A DNA stretch of 64,000 nucleotides, taken from Actinomadura barringtoniae (GTDB taxonomy: Bacteria; Actinomycetota; Actinomycetes; Streptosporangiales; Streptosporangiaceae). The DNA lies in NCBI RefSeq assembly GCF_017573505.1, contig NZ_JAGEOJ010000010.1, forward strand, positions 1-64,000, written 5' to 3'. The translations under genes and the position numbers were made by a program. Below the pieces are notes generated by a model. That model saw nothing but the letters and a program-made list of their open reading frames with translations. It was not told where the DNA came from and searched no databases. Each line of letters starts with the position of its first letter. The first letter of the stretch is position 1. Shown piece after piece: positions 1 to 7,908 of the stretch.

Positions 1-243
1 GTGATCTCAGCCGGGCGCCGGGCCCGTGTGACCCCAGGCGGGCGCCGGGCCCGTGTGATCTCAGGCGGGCGCCGGGCCCGTGTGATCTCAGCCGGGCGCC
101 GGGCCCGTGTGACCTCAGCCGGGCGCCGGGCCCGTGTGATCTCAGCCGGGCGGCGGGCCCGTGTGATCTCAGCCGGGCGGCGGGCCCGTGTGACCTCAGG
201 CGGGCGCTTGGCCCGCGTGATCCTGGGCGGGCGCCCGAGATCG
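1..243. repeat. 27-bp minisatellite, nine units
   Basis: Nine head-to-tail 27-bp units fill the left edge. Most begin GTGATCTCAG or GTGACCTCAG and end GCCGGGCCCGT; the last two are degenerate. The array may continue beyond the window. It can be read through in one frame because 27 is a multiple of three, but the resulting basic peptide has no start context and resembles nothing known. Confidence 0.9.
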
Positions 244-343
244 CCGGAGGGGCGCACGCCGAACCCGGTCGATCCGGGGGCGGGCGCGCGATCGGGAGCT
301 TCGGGAGGAACGGGACGAGGCGGGGCCGGGTACCCTGCGTCCT

Positions 344-784
344 GTGAGCGAGGTCATGAACGCGGACGTGATCCGGCTGATCGGCGTCCGGGAGACGCCG
401 CTGTCGGTGGACGAGGTCTTCAACGCCGTCGGCGACCCGGCCGCCGGCGGCACGGCCGTGTTCGTCGGAACGGTGCGCGACCACGATCACGCGCGGGCGG
501 TGAGCAGGCTGTCCTACAGCGCCCACCCGAGCGTGGAACGCGAGCTGCGCGCGGTCATGGAGAAGGTCGCCGCGGACTTCCCCGTACGGGCGCTGGCGGC
601 GGTCCACCGGGTCGGTGACCTGGAGATCGGCGACCTGGCCGTGGTCGTGGCGGCGTCCTGCCCGCACCGCGCCGAGGCGTTCGAGGCGTGCCGCCGGCTG
701 ATCGACGACCTCAAGGCGCAGGTGCCCATCTGGAAGCACCAGTCGTTCTCCGACGGCGGCGACGAGTGGGTCGGGGCCTGCTGA
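344..784 (+). CDS. moaE: Molybdopterin synthase catalytic subunit MoaE
   Basis: Large subunit of molybdopterin synthase, which inserts two sulfurs carried by the MoaD C-terminus into cyclic pyranopterin monophosphate during molybdenum cofactor synthesis in the cytoplasm. The 146-residue protein has the usual length. It shows the GTVRDHDHA segment near residue 42, and the KAQVPIWKHQ block carries the two family active-site lysines (K124, K131). The GTG at 344 is used here; an ATG at 356 with AGG just upstream is an equally possible start. No moaD is adjacent, so it would act with a partner encoded elsewhere. It is followed 28 bp later by the S16 protease gene. Confidence 0.92.
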   Translation: MSEVMNADVIRLIGVRETPLSVDEVFNAVGDPAAGGTAVFVGTVRDHDHARAVSRLSYSAHPSVERELRAVMEKVAADFPVRALAAVHRVGDLEIGDLAVVVAASCPHRAEAFEACRRLIDDLKAQVPIWKHQSFSDGGDEWVGAC

Positions 785-812
785 GTGGCCCACTGCACAT
801 AGGCTTTCCGCC

Positions 813-1874
813 ATGTCTCGTCGTGCCGCCACGCTCACCATCGCGAGCGTGCTCGTTCTCGTGCTGTTCCTCGTTGGCTCGCTGATGCCCGTGCCGTACG
901 TCGCGCTCATGCCGGGCCCGACGAGCAACACGCTCGGCACCAACGACAAGGGCGAGCCGCTCATCAAGATCAGCGGGGCCGGTGCGCCGCAGACCTATCC
1001 CGACAGCGGGCACCTGAACTTCACGACGGTCACCTACCGGGGCGGCCCGGGCAACCGGATCGACCTGTTCACGGCGCTGCGCGGCTGGCTCGAGGACGAC
1101 ACGGCGATCGTCCCGGAAGAGACGATCTTCCCCAAGAACGAGTCGCAGCAGCAGGTGGACGAGGAGAACACCCGGCAGATGCGCGACTCGCAGGAGAACG
1201 CCGAGGCGGCGGCCCTGCACGAGCTCGGCAAGCAGGTCAGCACCCAGGTGGTCGTGGACCAGGTGCAGAAGGGTAAGCCCGCCGACGGCAAACTGCAGCC
1301 GAACGACGAGATCGTGGCCGTGGACGGCACGCCGGTCGCCAGCGTCGCCAAGGTCACCGAGCTGATGGCCAAGCGCAAGATCGGCGACGCGGTGGAGCTG
1401 ACGATCAAGCGGAGCGGCAAGGAACAGAAGATCAAGCTCACCACCGTCGCCTCGCCGGACGGCAAGCGCGCGGTGGTCGGCGTGGTGCTGGCCGACGACT
1501 ACAAGTTCCCGTTCGACATCAACATCAGCGTGGGCGACATCGGCGGCCCGAGCGCCGGCCTGATGTTCTCGCTGGCGATCGTCGACAAGCTGACGCCCGA
1601 CTCGCTGACCGGCGGCAAGTTCATCGCCGGCACCGGAACGATCACGCCCGAGGGCAAGGTCGGCCCGATCGGCGGCATCCAGCAGAAGATGATCGCCGCC
1701 CGTCGCGCCGGCGCGACGGTCTTCCTGACGCCCAAGGACAACTGCTCCGACGCGATGGCCGCCCGTCCCGACGGCCTGCGCCTCGTTCGCGCCGACACGC
1801 TGCACGAGGCCCGCCAGTCCCTGGAGTCCCTGTCCGCGGGCAAGGGCGACAACCTCCCGGTCTGCAGCAAGTGA
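813..1874 (+). CDS. Membrane-anchored PDZ/Lon-type S16 peptidase (YlbL family)
   Basis: 353-residue protein with an N-terminal hydrophobic anchor (about residues 6-28), a PDZ domain (about 140-215) and a C-terminal Lon-type S16 proteolytic domain. The Ser-Lys dyad is visible: S247 in GGPSAG and K292 in GGIQQKM. The topology places the catalytic part outside the membrane, as in B. subtilis YlbL. It lacks the Lon ATPase module, so proteolysis should be ATP independent. It starts at ATG 813, just downstream of moaE in the same direction, and a joint transcript is possible. Substrates are unknown. Confidence 0.9.
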   Translation: MSRRAATLTIASVLVLVLFLVGSLMPVPYVALMPGPTSNTLGTNDKGEPLIKISGAGAPQTYPDSGHLNFTTVTYRGGPGNRIDLFTALRGWLEDDTAIVPEETIFPKNESQQQVDEENTRQMRDSQENAEAAALHELGKQVSTQVVVDQVQKGKPADGKLQPNDEIVAVDGTPVASVAKVTELMAKRKIGDAVELTIKRSGKEQKIKLTTVASPDGKRAVVGVVLADDYKFPFDINISVGDIGGPSAGLMFSLAIVDKLTPDSLTGGKFIAGTGTITPEGKVGPIGGIQQKMIAARRAGATVFLTPKDNCSDAMAARPDGLRLVRADTLHEARQSLESLSAGKGDNLPVCSK

Positions 1875-1940
1875 TCTCTGGCGGCGAGGGCGGCCGGGAC
1901 CGAGCAAGGGCCTGACCGCAACACCCCCCGCGCCGCCGAT

Positions 1941-1969
1941 TTGGCCAACGCCGATCCATGCCATACAGT
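1941..1969 (+). promoter_or_regulatory. Promoter of initiator tRNA copy 1
   Basis: TTGGCC (1941-1946), a 17-bp spacer and TACAGT (1964-1969) form a sigma-70/HrdB-like promoter 11 bp before the tRNA. The leader GAGACATCG that follows is repeated before the third Met-type tRNA at 18640. Confidence 0.65.
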
Positions 1970-1980
1970 TGAGACATCGC

Positions 1981-2057
1981 CGCGGGGTGGAGCAGTTCGG
2001 TAGCTCGCTGGGCTCATAACCCAGAGGTCGCAGGTTCAAATCCTGTCCCCGCTACCA
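1981..2057 (+). tRNA. tRNA-fMet(CAT), copy 1, CCA encoded
   Basis: A full cloverleaf can be drawn. Acceptor CGCGGGG pairs with CCCCGCT leaving the C1:U72 mismatch typical of initiators; the anticodon stem has three consecutive G-C pairs (GGG/CCC) closing loop CTCATAA; the T arm is GCAGG-TTCAAAT-CCTGT; discriminator A is followed by an encoded CCA. These are the initiator identity features, so this is formyl-methionine tRNA rather than elongator Met. Confidence 0.95.
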
Positions 2058-2061
2058 AGGT

Positions 2062-2098
2062 GAAGGCCCGGTTCGGACTCCAGTCCGGCCGGGCCTTC
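2062..2098 (+). terminator. Rho-independent-type hairpin after tRNA-fMet copy 1
   Basis: A ten-base-pair stem GAAGGCCCGG / CCGGGCCTTC encloses a 17-nt loop directly after the tRNA. There is no long T tract, as is usual in high-GC actinomycetes. Confidence 0.75.
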
Positions 2099-2235
2099 CG
2101 CATGGAGGCGATCGCAGCATCGAGCCTTTGGTCGATCTTGAATCGAAACGATCCCTGAGTGATTGACCCCGTGGGTATGCCGCTGATGACGGCCGATATT
2201 TCGGTCGGACCGGTATTCGGCAGAGGGTCTGTTTC

Positions 2236-3264
2236 ATGGGCAAGGGGCTAGGGCTTCTCGGCTACGACACGGCGATCGACCTCGGGACCGCGAACACGCG
2301 GATCTACGTCCGGGGGCAGGGTCTGGTTCTCGACGAACCCTCCGTGGTGGCCGTACAGAACGGCAAGGTGGTGGCGGCGGGCGCCGAGGCGCGCCGCATG
2401 CTCGGGCGCACCCCGATGGGCGTGCAGGTCCAGCGGCCGCTGCGGGACGGGGTCGTCGCGGACTACAGCCTCGCGCGGCGGATGCTGCGCGTGTTCCTGC
2501 TGCGCGTGCAGCGCTGGGGACGGCTGGTGCGGCCGCGCGTGGCGATCACGGTGCCGTGCGGCGCCACGGTGGTCGAACGCAGGGCCGTCGAGGAGGCGGC
2601 GTTCGCGGCGGGGGCACGGTCGGTGCACCTGGTCGACGCGCCGATGGCCGCGGCCATCGGGTGCGGTCTGGCGATCGAGGAACCCGCGGCCGTCCTGGTG
2701 GCCGACGTCGGCGCCGGCGCGACCGACGTGGCGATCATCTCGATGGGCGGCATGGTGGCCTCGCACACCGCCCGTACCGGCGGCGACGCGCTCGACCACG
2801 CGCTCGCCGCGTACGTGCGCGGCGAGCACGGCATGCTCGTCGGCGACGTGACGGCCGAGGAGGCCAAGACCGGCCTCACCGGGACCGACGGCAAGGCCGT
2901 GATCCGCGGCCGGTACGCGGCGACCGGGCTGCCCGGCACGCTCACGCTGCCGTACGAGGAGGTCCAGACGGCGCTGGCCGAGCCGATGGGCTCGATCATG
3001 AACGCCGTGCGGCTCGCGCTGGACGTCTGCCCGCCGGAGCTGTCGGGCGACCTCATGGACCGCGGCCTCGTCCTGACCGGCGGCGCAGCCATGACCGCCG
3101 GCCTCAGCGAGCGACTCCGCGAGGAGACCGACCTGCCGGTCCAGGCCGCCGACGACCCGTTCGGCGCCGTGGTGCTGGGCACCGCCCGTCACCTGGAAGC
3201 CCTGGACCTTTTCGGCGGCACAAAGTGGAAGACCCGCCGCACCACCCCTGTCGCCGCCTTCTAA
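2236..3264 (+). CDS. mreB: MreB/Mbl-type bacterial actin homologue
   Basis: 342-residue actin-fold ATPase. The phosphate-1 motif DLGTANT is at residues 15-21, a phosphate-2-like DVGAGATDVAI segment is near 150, and the adenosine motif GLVLTGGAAM is near 282. In filamentous actinomycetes MreB and Mbl mainly act in spore-wall synthesis rather than in lateral growth. No mreC, mreD, rodA or pbp2 gene is adjacent: the neighbours are a tRNA and a P450, so this is an isolated copy and may be an Mbl-type paralogue. ATG 2236 is chosen because the conserved N-terminus begins immediately after it. Confidence 0.88.
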   Translation: MGKGLGLLGYDTAIDLGTANTRIYVRGQGLVLDEPSVVAVQNGKVVAAGAEARRMLGRTPMGVQVQRPLRDGVVADYSLARRMLRVFLLRVQRWGRLVRPRVAITVPCGATVVERRAVEEAAFAAGARSVHLVDAPMAAAIGCGLAIEEPAAVLVADVGAGATDVAIISMGGMVASHTARTGGDALDHALAAYVRGEHGMLVGDVTAEEAKTGLTGTDGKAVIRGRYAATGLPGTLTLPYEEVQTALAEPMGSIMNAVRLALDVCPPELSGDLMDRGLVLTGGAAMTAGLSERLREETDLPVQAADDPFGAVVLGTARHLEALDLFGGTKWKTRRTTPVAAF

Positions 3265-3276
3265 AAGGGTCGCGTT

Positions 3277-4476
3277 CTAGAGGGTTAGCGGGAGGGTGAT
3301 CCAGCCGCGGGTGAACGGGGAGGAGATTCGCTTGGCCTTGTCCAGGCCGACGCCCGCGTGGGGGTGCCTGGCGTACAGCTCCTCCAGGGCGACCCGGGCC
3401 TGGAGCTTGGCCAGGTGCGAGCCGATGCAGAAGTGCACGCCGGTCGCGAAGCCCAGGTGACGCGGGATCGGGCGGGTGATGTCCAGCCGGTCAGCGGTGG
3501 GACCGAACTCGCGCTCGTCCCGGTTGGCCGCGCCGTACAGCATCATCACCTTCTCGCCCGCCGGGATCTCGACGCCGTGCAGGATGACGGGCCTGGTGGT
3601 CGTACGGCCGAGCGCCTGCACCGAGCCCTCCATCCGCAGGAACTCCGGCAGCGCCCCGGGGATCAGCGACGGGTCGGCGACGAGCCGTTCCCGCTGGTCG
3701 TGATGGGCGTCGAGCAGCATCACCGCGTGCGAGATCAGGTTGCCGGTGGTGTCGTTGCCCCCGGCGACCATGACGAAGCAGAAGCCGAGGATGTCCCAGT
3801 CGGTGAGCCGCTCGCCCTCCACCTCGGCGACCGTGAGGGCGCTGATCATGTCGTCCGTCGGCGCCTTCCGCCGTGCGGCGATCACGTCGCTGAAGTAGCC
3901 GAACATCTCCGCCACCGCGTTGGCGGCGGCGCCCTCCTTCAGCGACCCGGCGTCGAAGCCGTCGTCCTGCAACGTCGTCAGCGCCGACACCCACGGATCG
4001 AACCGCGCCCGCTCGGCCTCGGGAACGCCCAGCAGGTGAGCGAGCGCGAACGTGGGCAGCGGCGAGGAGAAGTCCCGATGCAGATCGACCGTCTCGCCCT
4101 CGGCCGCTTTGGCGGCCATGAGGTCCAGGCGTCCCCGAACGAACTCCCGCAGCAACTCCTCCAGCGCGGTGATCCGCCGGGGCGTGAAGCCGTGGCTGAT
4201 CAGGCGGCGCAGCATCGTGTGCCGGGGCGGGTCGAGCATCACCATGGTCGGCGCGAGGCCGAGCTTGCCGATCTCGTCCTGGTAGAAGGTCAGCCCGTCC
4301 CCAGAGGAGAACGTGGAGGCGTCCCGCACGGCCTCCCACACGTCCTCGAACCGCGACAGCGCCCAATAGCCGGGCTCGGCATGCCGGTGAACGGGGTCGT
4401 CGTCGCGCAACCGCCGGTAGGCCGGATAGGGATCGGCCTGGAAGGCGGGGGAGAACGGGTCGTAGACGTCGGTCAT
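3277..4476 (-). CDS. Cytochrome P450
   Basis: 399-residue soluble bacterial P450. It has the I-helix oxygen-binding motif AGGNDTT, the K-helix region EFLRMEG, and the heme loop FATGVHFCIG with axial cysteine C350. Length and motifs fit bacterial class I P450s that take electrons from ferredoxin, but no ferredoxin gene is next to it. It is divergent from a TetR gene, with palindromic operators in the 56-bp gap, so it is probably controlled by that regulator. The substrate cannot be inferred. It converges on mreB with only 12 bp between stops. Confidence 0.93.
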   Translation of the reverse strand: MTDVYDPFSPAFQADPYPAYRRLRDDDPVHRHAEPGYWALSRFEDVWEAVRDASTFSSGDGLTFYQDEIGKLGLAPTMVMLDPPRHTMLRRLISHGFTPRRITALEELLREFVRGRLDLMAAKAAEGETVDLHRDFSSPLPTFALAHLLGVPEAERARFDPWVSALTTLQDDGFDAGSLKEGAAANAVAEMFGYFSDVIAARRKAPTDDMISALTVAEVEGERLTDWDILGFCFVMVAGGNDTTGNLISHAVMLLDAHHDQRERLVADPSLIPGALPEFLRMEGSVQALGRTTTRPVILHGVEIPAGEKVMMLYGAANRDEREFGPTADRLDITRPIPRHLGFATGVHFCIGSHLAKLQARVALEELYARHPHAGVGLDKAKRISSPFTRGWITLPLTL

Positions 4477-4491
4477 CGCGGCTCCTCGACT

Positions 4492-4522
4492 TAACGGGTC
4501 CCGTTATTAACGCCCTCTGTTA
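4492..4522. promoter_or_regulatory. Two putative TetR operators between P450 and TetR genes
   Basis: TAACGGG-T-CCCGTTA (4492-4506) is a perfect palindrome and TAAC-N7-GTTA (4508-4522) a second, looser one. Both lie in the divergent promoter gap, and the second is only 10 bp before the regulator start, consistent with autorepression. Confidence 0.6.
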
Positions 4523-4532
4523 GTATCACCGC

Positions 4533-5219
4533 GTGCCGAGAGACGCAAGGGCGACCAGGGACAGCCTCCGGCGCGCCGGGGCCCGTCTGTTCGCCGAGCA
4601 GGGCATCGACGCCGCCCGTACCCGCGACATCGTGGCGGCCGCCGGGCAGGCCAACGACTCGGCGATCACCTACCACTTCGGCTCGCGCCGCGGCCTGCTG
4701 GAGGAGATCCTCCGCGCCGGCGTCGACCGCATGGAGCCCGCCCGCGAGGCCGCCCTGGCGACCCTGGACGCGACCGACCTGCGAGCCATCGTCGCCGCGA
4801 TCGTCGAGCCCATCGCCGACGAACTCCTTACCGACGAGGGCCGTGACTTCGTCCGCATCGTCGTCCAGGTGGCCGGTCAGGCCGGGATCCGCAGCCACAC
4901 CGTTCCGGCCCTGATCGAAGGCGCCGCGATCGCCCGCCAGCTCGACCTCCTGGGGTCGTGCTGCCGCGCCTTCCTGCCCGAGCCGCTGGCCCTGGAACGG
5001 ATCTCAGTCGTCATCGCGTTCCTCACCGCCGCCCTGGCCGACCGCGCGACCACCCGAGGCCGCACTCTTCTCAGCCATGAAGCGTTCGCGACCGACCTGG
5101 TCGACATGCTGACCGCAGCCCTGAACGCCCCTGTGTCAGCTGACCTGGCGGAGTCGGCTGACCTGGCGGAGTCGGCAGGGCTAGCGGAGTCGGCCGAGCT
5201 GACGAGTCGGCTGGGCTAG
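4533..5219 (+). CDS. TetR-family transcriptional regulator
   Basis: 228 residues with a classical TetR N-terminal helix-turn-helix (RTRDIVAAAG...SAITYHFGSRRGLLEEI, about residues 28-62) and a variable ligand-binding region. GTG 4533 is the only start that keeps the full first helix. The divergent P450 is the likely target. The last ~25 codons are an 18-bp in-frame repeat encoding (D/G)LAESA units, which runs directly into a noncoding minisatellite. The tail therefore looks like repeat expansion into the gene end rather than a conserved domain. Confidence 0.9.
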   Translation: MPRDARATRDSLRRAGARLFAEQGIDAARTRDIVAAAGQANDSAITYHFGSRRGLLEEILRAGVDRMEPAREAALATLDATDLRAIVAAIVEPIADELLTDEGRDFVRIVVQVAGQAGIRSHTVPALIEGAAIARQLDLLGSCCRAFLPEPLALERISVVIAFLTAALADRATTRGRTLLSHEAFATDLVDMLTAALNAPVSADLAESADLAESAGLAESAELTSRLG

Positions 5220-5325
5220 CGCAGTCGGCCGAGCTGACGAGTCGGCTGGGCTAGCGCAGTCGGCCGAGCTGACGAGTCGGCAGGGCTAGCGGAGTCGGCA
5301 GGGCTGGCGGAGCGCGCAGGGGCCT
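5145..5325. repeat. 18-bp then 35-bp minisatellite across the TetR 3' end
   Basis: Inside the TetR gene 18-bp units GACCTGGCGGAGTCGGCT repeat in frame. From about 5196 a 35-bp unit starting GAGCTGACGAGTCGGCT recurs at 5196, 5231 and 5266. The stop codon at 5217-5219 is inside the array. Confidence 0.85.
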
Positions 5326-5329
5326 GAGT

Positions 5330-5968
5330 TCACAGGGCGGCGAGGTCGGTTCGGTCGGTGAGGGCGCGCAGGGTCTGGTTGATGTGGTCGTGCAGGAGGG
5401 CGCGGGCGGTGTCGGCGTCGGCTTCGCGGAGGGCGGTGGCGATGGCGCGGTGCTGGGACGTGACGTGCTCGGCGCGCTCGCGGGTGCCGGTGGCCACGGC
5501 GGCGATGCGCAGCTGACGGTCGCGCAGGGTCTCGTACATGTCGGCGAGAACGGGGTTACCGGCCGCCTCGACCAGCCGTACGTGGAAGGCGCGGTCGGCG
5601 GTGTGGAGGTCGGACGGGGGAGACGTGCCCGCGGCGGGCTCGGCGGCGAGGGTTGCGCCCAGCTCGCGCAGGGCGTCCGGGCCGCGTGCGGCGACCACGT
5701 CCAGGGCGTGGCGTTCCAGGAGTAGGCGCGCCTCCATCACGTGGCGGCCCTCACCGGGGCGGACCGGGACGACGAGGGCGCCGCGCTTGGGGTAGAGGCG
5801 GAGGAAACCCTCGGCCTGCAGGCGCAGGAACGCCTCGCGTACGGGCGTGCGGGAGATCCCGAGGTCGGTGGCGATCTCGCCCTCGGTGAGCAGTTCCCCG
5901 CCCAGATAGTCGCCGCCGAGCAGGCGCGACCTGACGTGTTCGTACGCGCGATCGGCGACGGCGGTCAT
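5330..5968 (-). CDS. GntR-family (FCD) transcriptional regulator
   Basis: 212 residues: GntR winged helix at the N-terminus (EIATDLGISRTPVREAFLRLQAEG, about 28-51) followed by an FCD effector domain with conserved histidines (HTADRAFHVRL and near-C-terminal HDH). ATG 5968 is preferred over more upstream codons because it has the ribosome site GGAGGATAGGGG just before it. The gene is divergent from an MFS transporter across 91 bp that contain repeated TTGCATCTATC boxes, so the transporter is the likely target and its substrate the likely effector. Confidence 0.9.
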   Translation of the reverse strand: MTAVADRAYEHVRSRLLGGDYLGGELLTEGEIATDLGISRTPVREAFLRLQAEGFLRLYPKRGALVVPVRPGEGRHVMEARLLLERHALDVVAARGPDALRELGATLAAEPAAGTSPPSDLHTADRAFHVRLVEAAGNPVLADMYETLRDRQLRIAAVATGTRERAEHVTSQHRAIATALREADADTARALLHDHINQTLRALTDRTDLAAL

Positions 5969-6010
5969 GACCCCTATCCTCCCGGTTCGATGGCCTTCAC
6001 GTATGCTTCC

Positions 6011-6042
6011 TTGCATCTATCTTGCATCTATCCATGCATGTA
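6011..6042. promoter_or_regulatory. Putative GntR operator region with TTGCATCTATC repeats
   Basis: Two exact direct copies of TTGCATCTATC (6011-6021, 6022-6032) are followed by CATGCATGTAT. The stretch is AT-rich against its surroundings and sits between the GntR regulator and the MFS gene. Confidence 0.55.
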
Positions 6043-6059
6043 TTTGAAGTGGAGGGGTG

Positions 6060-7295
6060 ATGGCGCAGGTCATGGCGGTCCGTGAGAGCACCGACCGTAC
6101 GGCCTCGGGCGGCTGGCGACCCTGGGCCTACTGGGGGCTCGGCGCGCTGTGCTACCTCGTCTCGCTCTTCCACCGGACCGGCCTCAGCGTCGCGGCGGAC
6201 GACGCCCTCACCCGTTTCCACATCACGGCCGGCGCGCTGGGGATCTTCACCGCGCTCCAGCTCGGTGTCTATCTGGTGCTTCAGATCCCGGCGGGGCTCG
6301 TCGCCGACCGTTGGGGGCCGCGCAAGGTCCTGACCATGGCCGCGCTCGCGCTCGCCGCCGGGTCCGCCGTGTTCTCGGTGAGCGACACCTTGTGGGCGGG
6401 CCTCGCCGCCCGAGCCTTGACCGGCTTCGGCGATGCCTTCGTCTTCGTGTCGACCCTGCAGCTGGCGGCCCGCTGGTTCCCCGGCCACCGCTACCCGCTG
6501 GTCGCGGGGCTCACCGGATTGATGGGCGCGCTCGGCCAGGTCGTCTCGACGCTGCCGTTGTCAGCCCTGCTCCACTCGTACGGGTGGGGACCGACGTTCG
6601 CGGGCGCAGCGGCCGGGACCGTCGTCATCGCGGGCGTGCTGGCCGTCGGGGTCCGCAACGGGCACACCACGATCCCGGTGGATCACGAGCACGAGTCGAC
6701 GCTGGTCGCGGTCCGGCGCGCCTGGGCCGTCGATGGAACGCGTCAGGCCTTCTGGGGGCACTTCGTGCTCATGGGCCAGTTCGTCGCGTTCAGCGCGCTG
6801 TGGGGAGGGCCCTGGCTGACCAAGGCCGAGGGCTTCTCGGCGGGCCGCGCGGGCGCGCTGCTCATGCTCTGCCCGCTGGCCATGGCCGCGTCCAGCTTCT
6901 TCGGCGGCCGCTTCATCGCCGGTTCTCCCGTACGGCGTGACCGGCTGGTGCACATCTGGCTCGTCCTGTCGCTCGCCGCCTGGGTCGCGCTCGTGGTCCT
7001 GCCGCAGCCCGCCCCGCTCCCGGCCGTCGTCGCGCTCCTGGTGGTGATCGGGGGTGGCGGCGGCGCGGGACCGCTGGTCTTCGATCTGGCACGTTCCACC
7101 AACCCGCCGCACCGCTCCGGCACCGCCGCCGGGGTGGTGAACGTGGGCGGATTCTCGTGCGCCGTCCTCGCTCAGCTCTTCGTCGGCCTGATCCTCGACG
7201 CGGCCGGTGAGAACGCTTTCCGGGTGGCGTTCCTGCCGGTCCTGGGCATGCTGGGCATCGGAGCCCTGGTGGTCCTGCAATTCCGTTCGCGTTAA
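6060..7295 (+). CDS. MFS transporter
   Basis: About 411 residues with 12 predicted membrane helices and MFS motif A (GLVADRWGPRKV) between helices 2 and 3. The overall pattern resembles the anion/sugar-acid or nitrate/nitrite-like MFS families, but the substrate is not determinable. ATG 6060 follows TGGAGGGG; GTG 6057 and ATG 6072 are alternatives. It is divergent from, and probably regulated by, the GntR regulator. The tRNA promoter at 7286 overlaps its last codons. Confidence 0.9.
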   Translation: MAQVMAVRESTDRTASGGWRPWAYWGLGALCYLVSLFHRTGLSVAADDALTRFHITAGALGIFTALQLGVYLVLQIPAGLVADRWGPRKVLTMAALALAAGSAVFSVSDTLWAGLAARALTGFGDAFVFVSTLQLAARWFPGHRYPLVAGLTGLMGALGQVVSTLPLSALLHSYGWGPTFAGAAAGTVVIAGVLAVGVRNGHTTIPVDHEHESTLVAVRRAWAVDGTRQAFWGHFVLMGQFVAFSALWGGPWLTKAEGFSAGRAGALLMLCPLAMAASSFFGGRFIAGSPVRRDRLVHIWLVLSLAAWVALVVLPQPAPLPAVVALLVVIGGGGGAGPLVFDLARSTNPPHRSGTAAGVVNVGGFSCAVLAQLFVGLILDAAGENAFRVAFLPVLGMLGIGALVVLQFRSR

Positions 7296-7315
7296 CCACC
7301 CCGACGGGCTAGAGT
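7286..7315 (+). promoter_or_regulatory. Promoter of initiator tRNA copy 2
   Basis: TTCGCG (7286-7291), an 18-bp spacer and TAGAGT (7310-7315) precede the tRNA by 11 bp. The -35 box overlaps the end of the MFS gene. Confidence 0.55.
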
Positions 7316-7326
7316 TAACGCATCGC

Positions 7327-7400
7327 CGCGGGGTGGAGCAGTTCGGTAGCTCGCTGGGCTCATAACCCAGAGGTCGCAGGTTCAAATCCTGCCCCCGCTA
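7327..7400 (+). tRNA. tRNA-fMet(CAT), copy 2, CCA not encoded
   Basis: Identical to copy 1 except for one T-stem base: CCTGC replaces CCTGT, turning a G-U into a G-C pair. It keeps the C1:U72 mismatch, the GGG/CCC anticodon stem and the CTCATAA loop. The genome follows the discriminator A with CTA, so the CCA end must be added enzymatically. Confidence 0.95.
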
Positions 7401-7485
7401 CTACTCAGTCAGATCAGCTACACAGTCAGACCAGCTACTCAGCCAGATCAGATACACAGTCAGACCAGCTACGCAGTCAGATCAG
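7401..7485. repeat. 17-bp tandem repeat between tRNA and terminator
   Basis: Five 17-bp units of the form CTACTCAGTCAGATCAG. Units alternate in two variants, suggesting growth by 34-bp steps. The array separates tRNA copy 2 from its terminator. Confidence 0.85.
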
Positions 7486-7487
7486 AG

Positions 7488-7513
7488 GCCCTTCCGGATC
7501 CGGAAGGGCTTTT
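7488..7513 (+). terminator. Rho-independent terminator after tRNA-fMet copy 2
   Basis: A perfect palindrome with 11-bp arms, GCCCTTCCGGA / TCCGGAAGGGC, followed by TTTT. Confidence 0.85.
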
Positions 7514-7542
7514 GCTTTTCCGGGCGCCGCTAGCCTTAGGGC

Positions 7543-7908
7543 ATGCGCAGCTGGGTGTGGCCTGGGGTTTTGGACGTGATCGCCGTTCTGGTGTTCGTGG
7601 CGATCGGGCGGGCCTCGCATGACGAGGCGGGCAGCGTCACCGGGTTCCTCACCACCGCGTGGCCGTTTCTGGCCGGGCTCGCGCTCGGCTGGGCGGTGAC
7701 CAGAGCATGGAACGGACCGCTCCCGCTGTGGCCCACGGGGGTCGGGATCTGGATCGTGACGGTCGCGGCCGGGATGGTGCTGCGGGTGATCTCCGGTCAG
7801 GGCACGGCTGGCGCGTTCATCATCGTTGCGCTGCTGTTCCTGGGCCTGGTGCTGCTCGGCTGGCGTACCGTCGCGAAGTTCTTTATGAACGCAGCGCCTT
7901 CATCATGA
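7543..7908 (+). CDS. DUF3054 family membrane protein
   Basis: 121 residues with four predicted transmembrane helices and the family-typical opening DVIAVLVFVAIGRASHDE; function unknown. A -10-like TAGCCT at 7531 places the start close to ATG 7543, so the transcript may be leaderless. Its 3' end overlaps the convergent esterase gene by 26 bp. Confidence 0.85.
   Translation: MRSWVWPGVLDVIAVLVFVAIGRASHDEAGSVTGFLTTAWPFLAGLALGWAVTRAWNGPLPLWPTGVGIWIVTVAAGMVLRVISGQGTAGAFIIVALLFLGLVLLGWRTVAKFFMNAAPSS

Noticed and set aside
1..618. 205-codon plus-strand frame over the 27-bp repeat and moaE
   Set aside because: It overlaps moaE in another frame and consists mostly of repeat translation.
1981..7400. 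Genomic island integrated at a tRNA gene
   Set aside because: No integrase, no direct repeat of a tRNA 3' end flanking foreign-looking DNA. The repeated sequence is simply a second full initiator tRNA gene with its own promoter and terminator.
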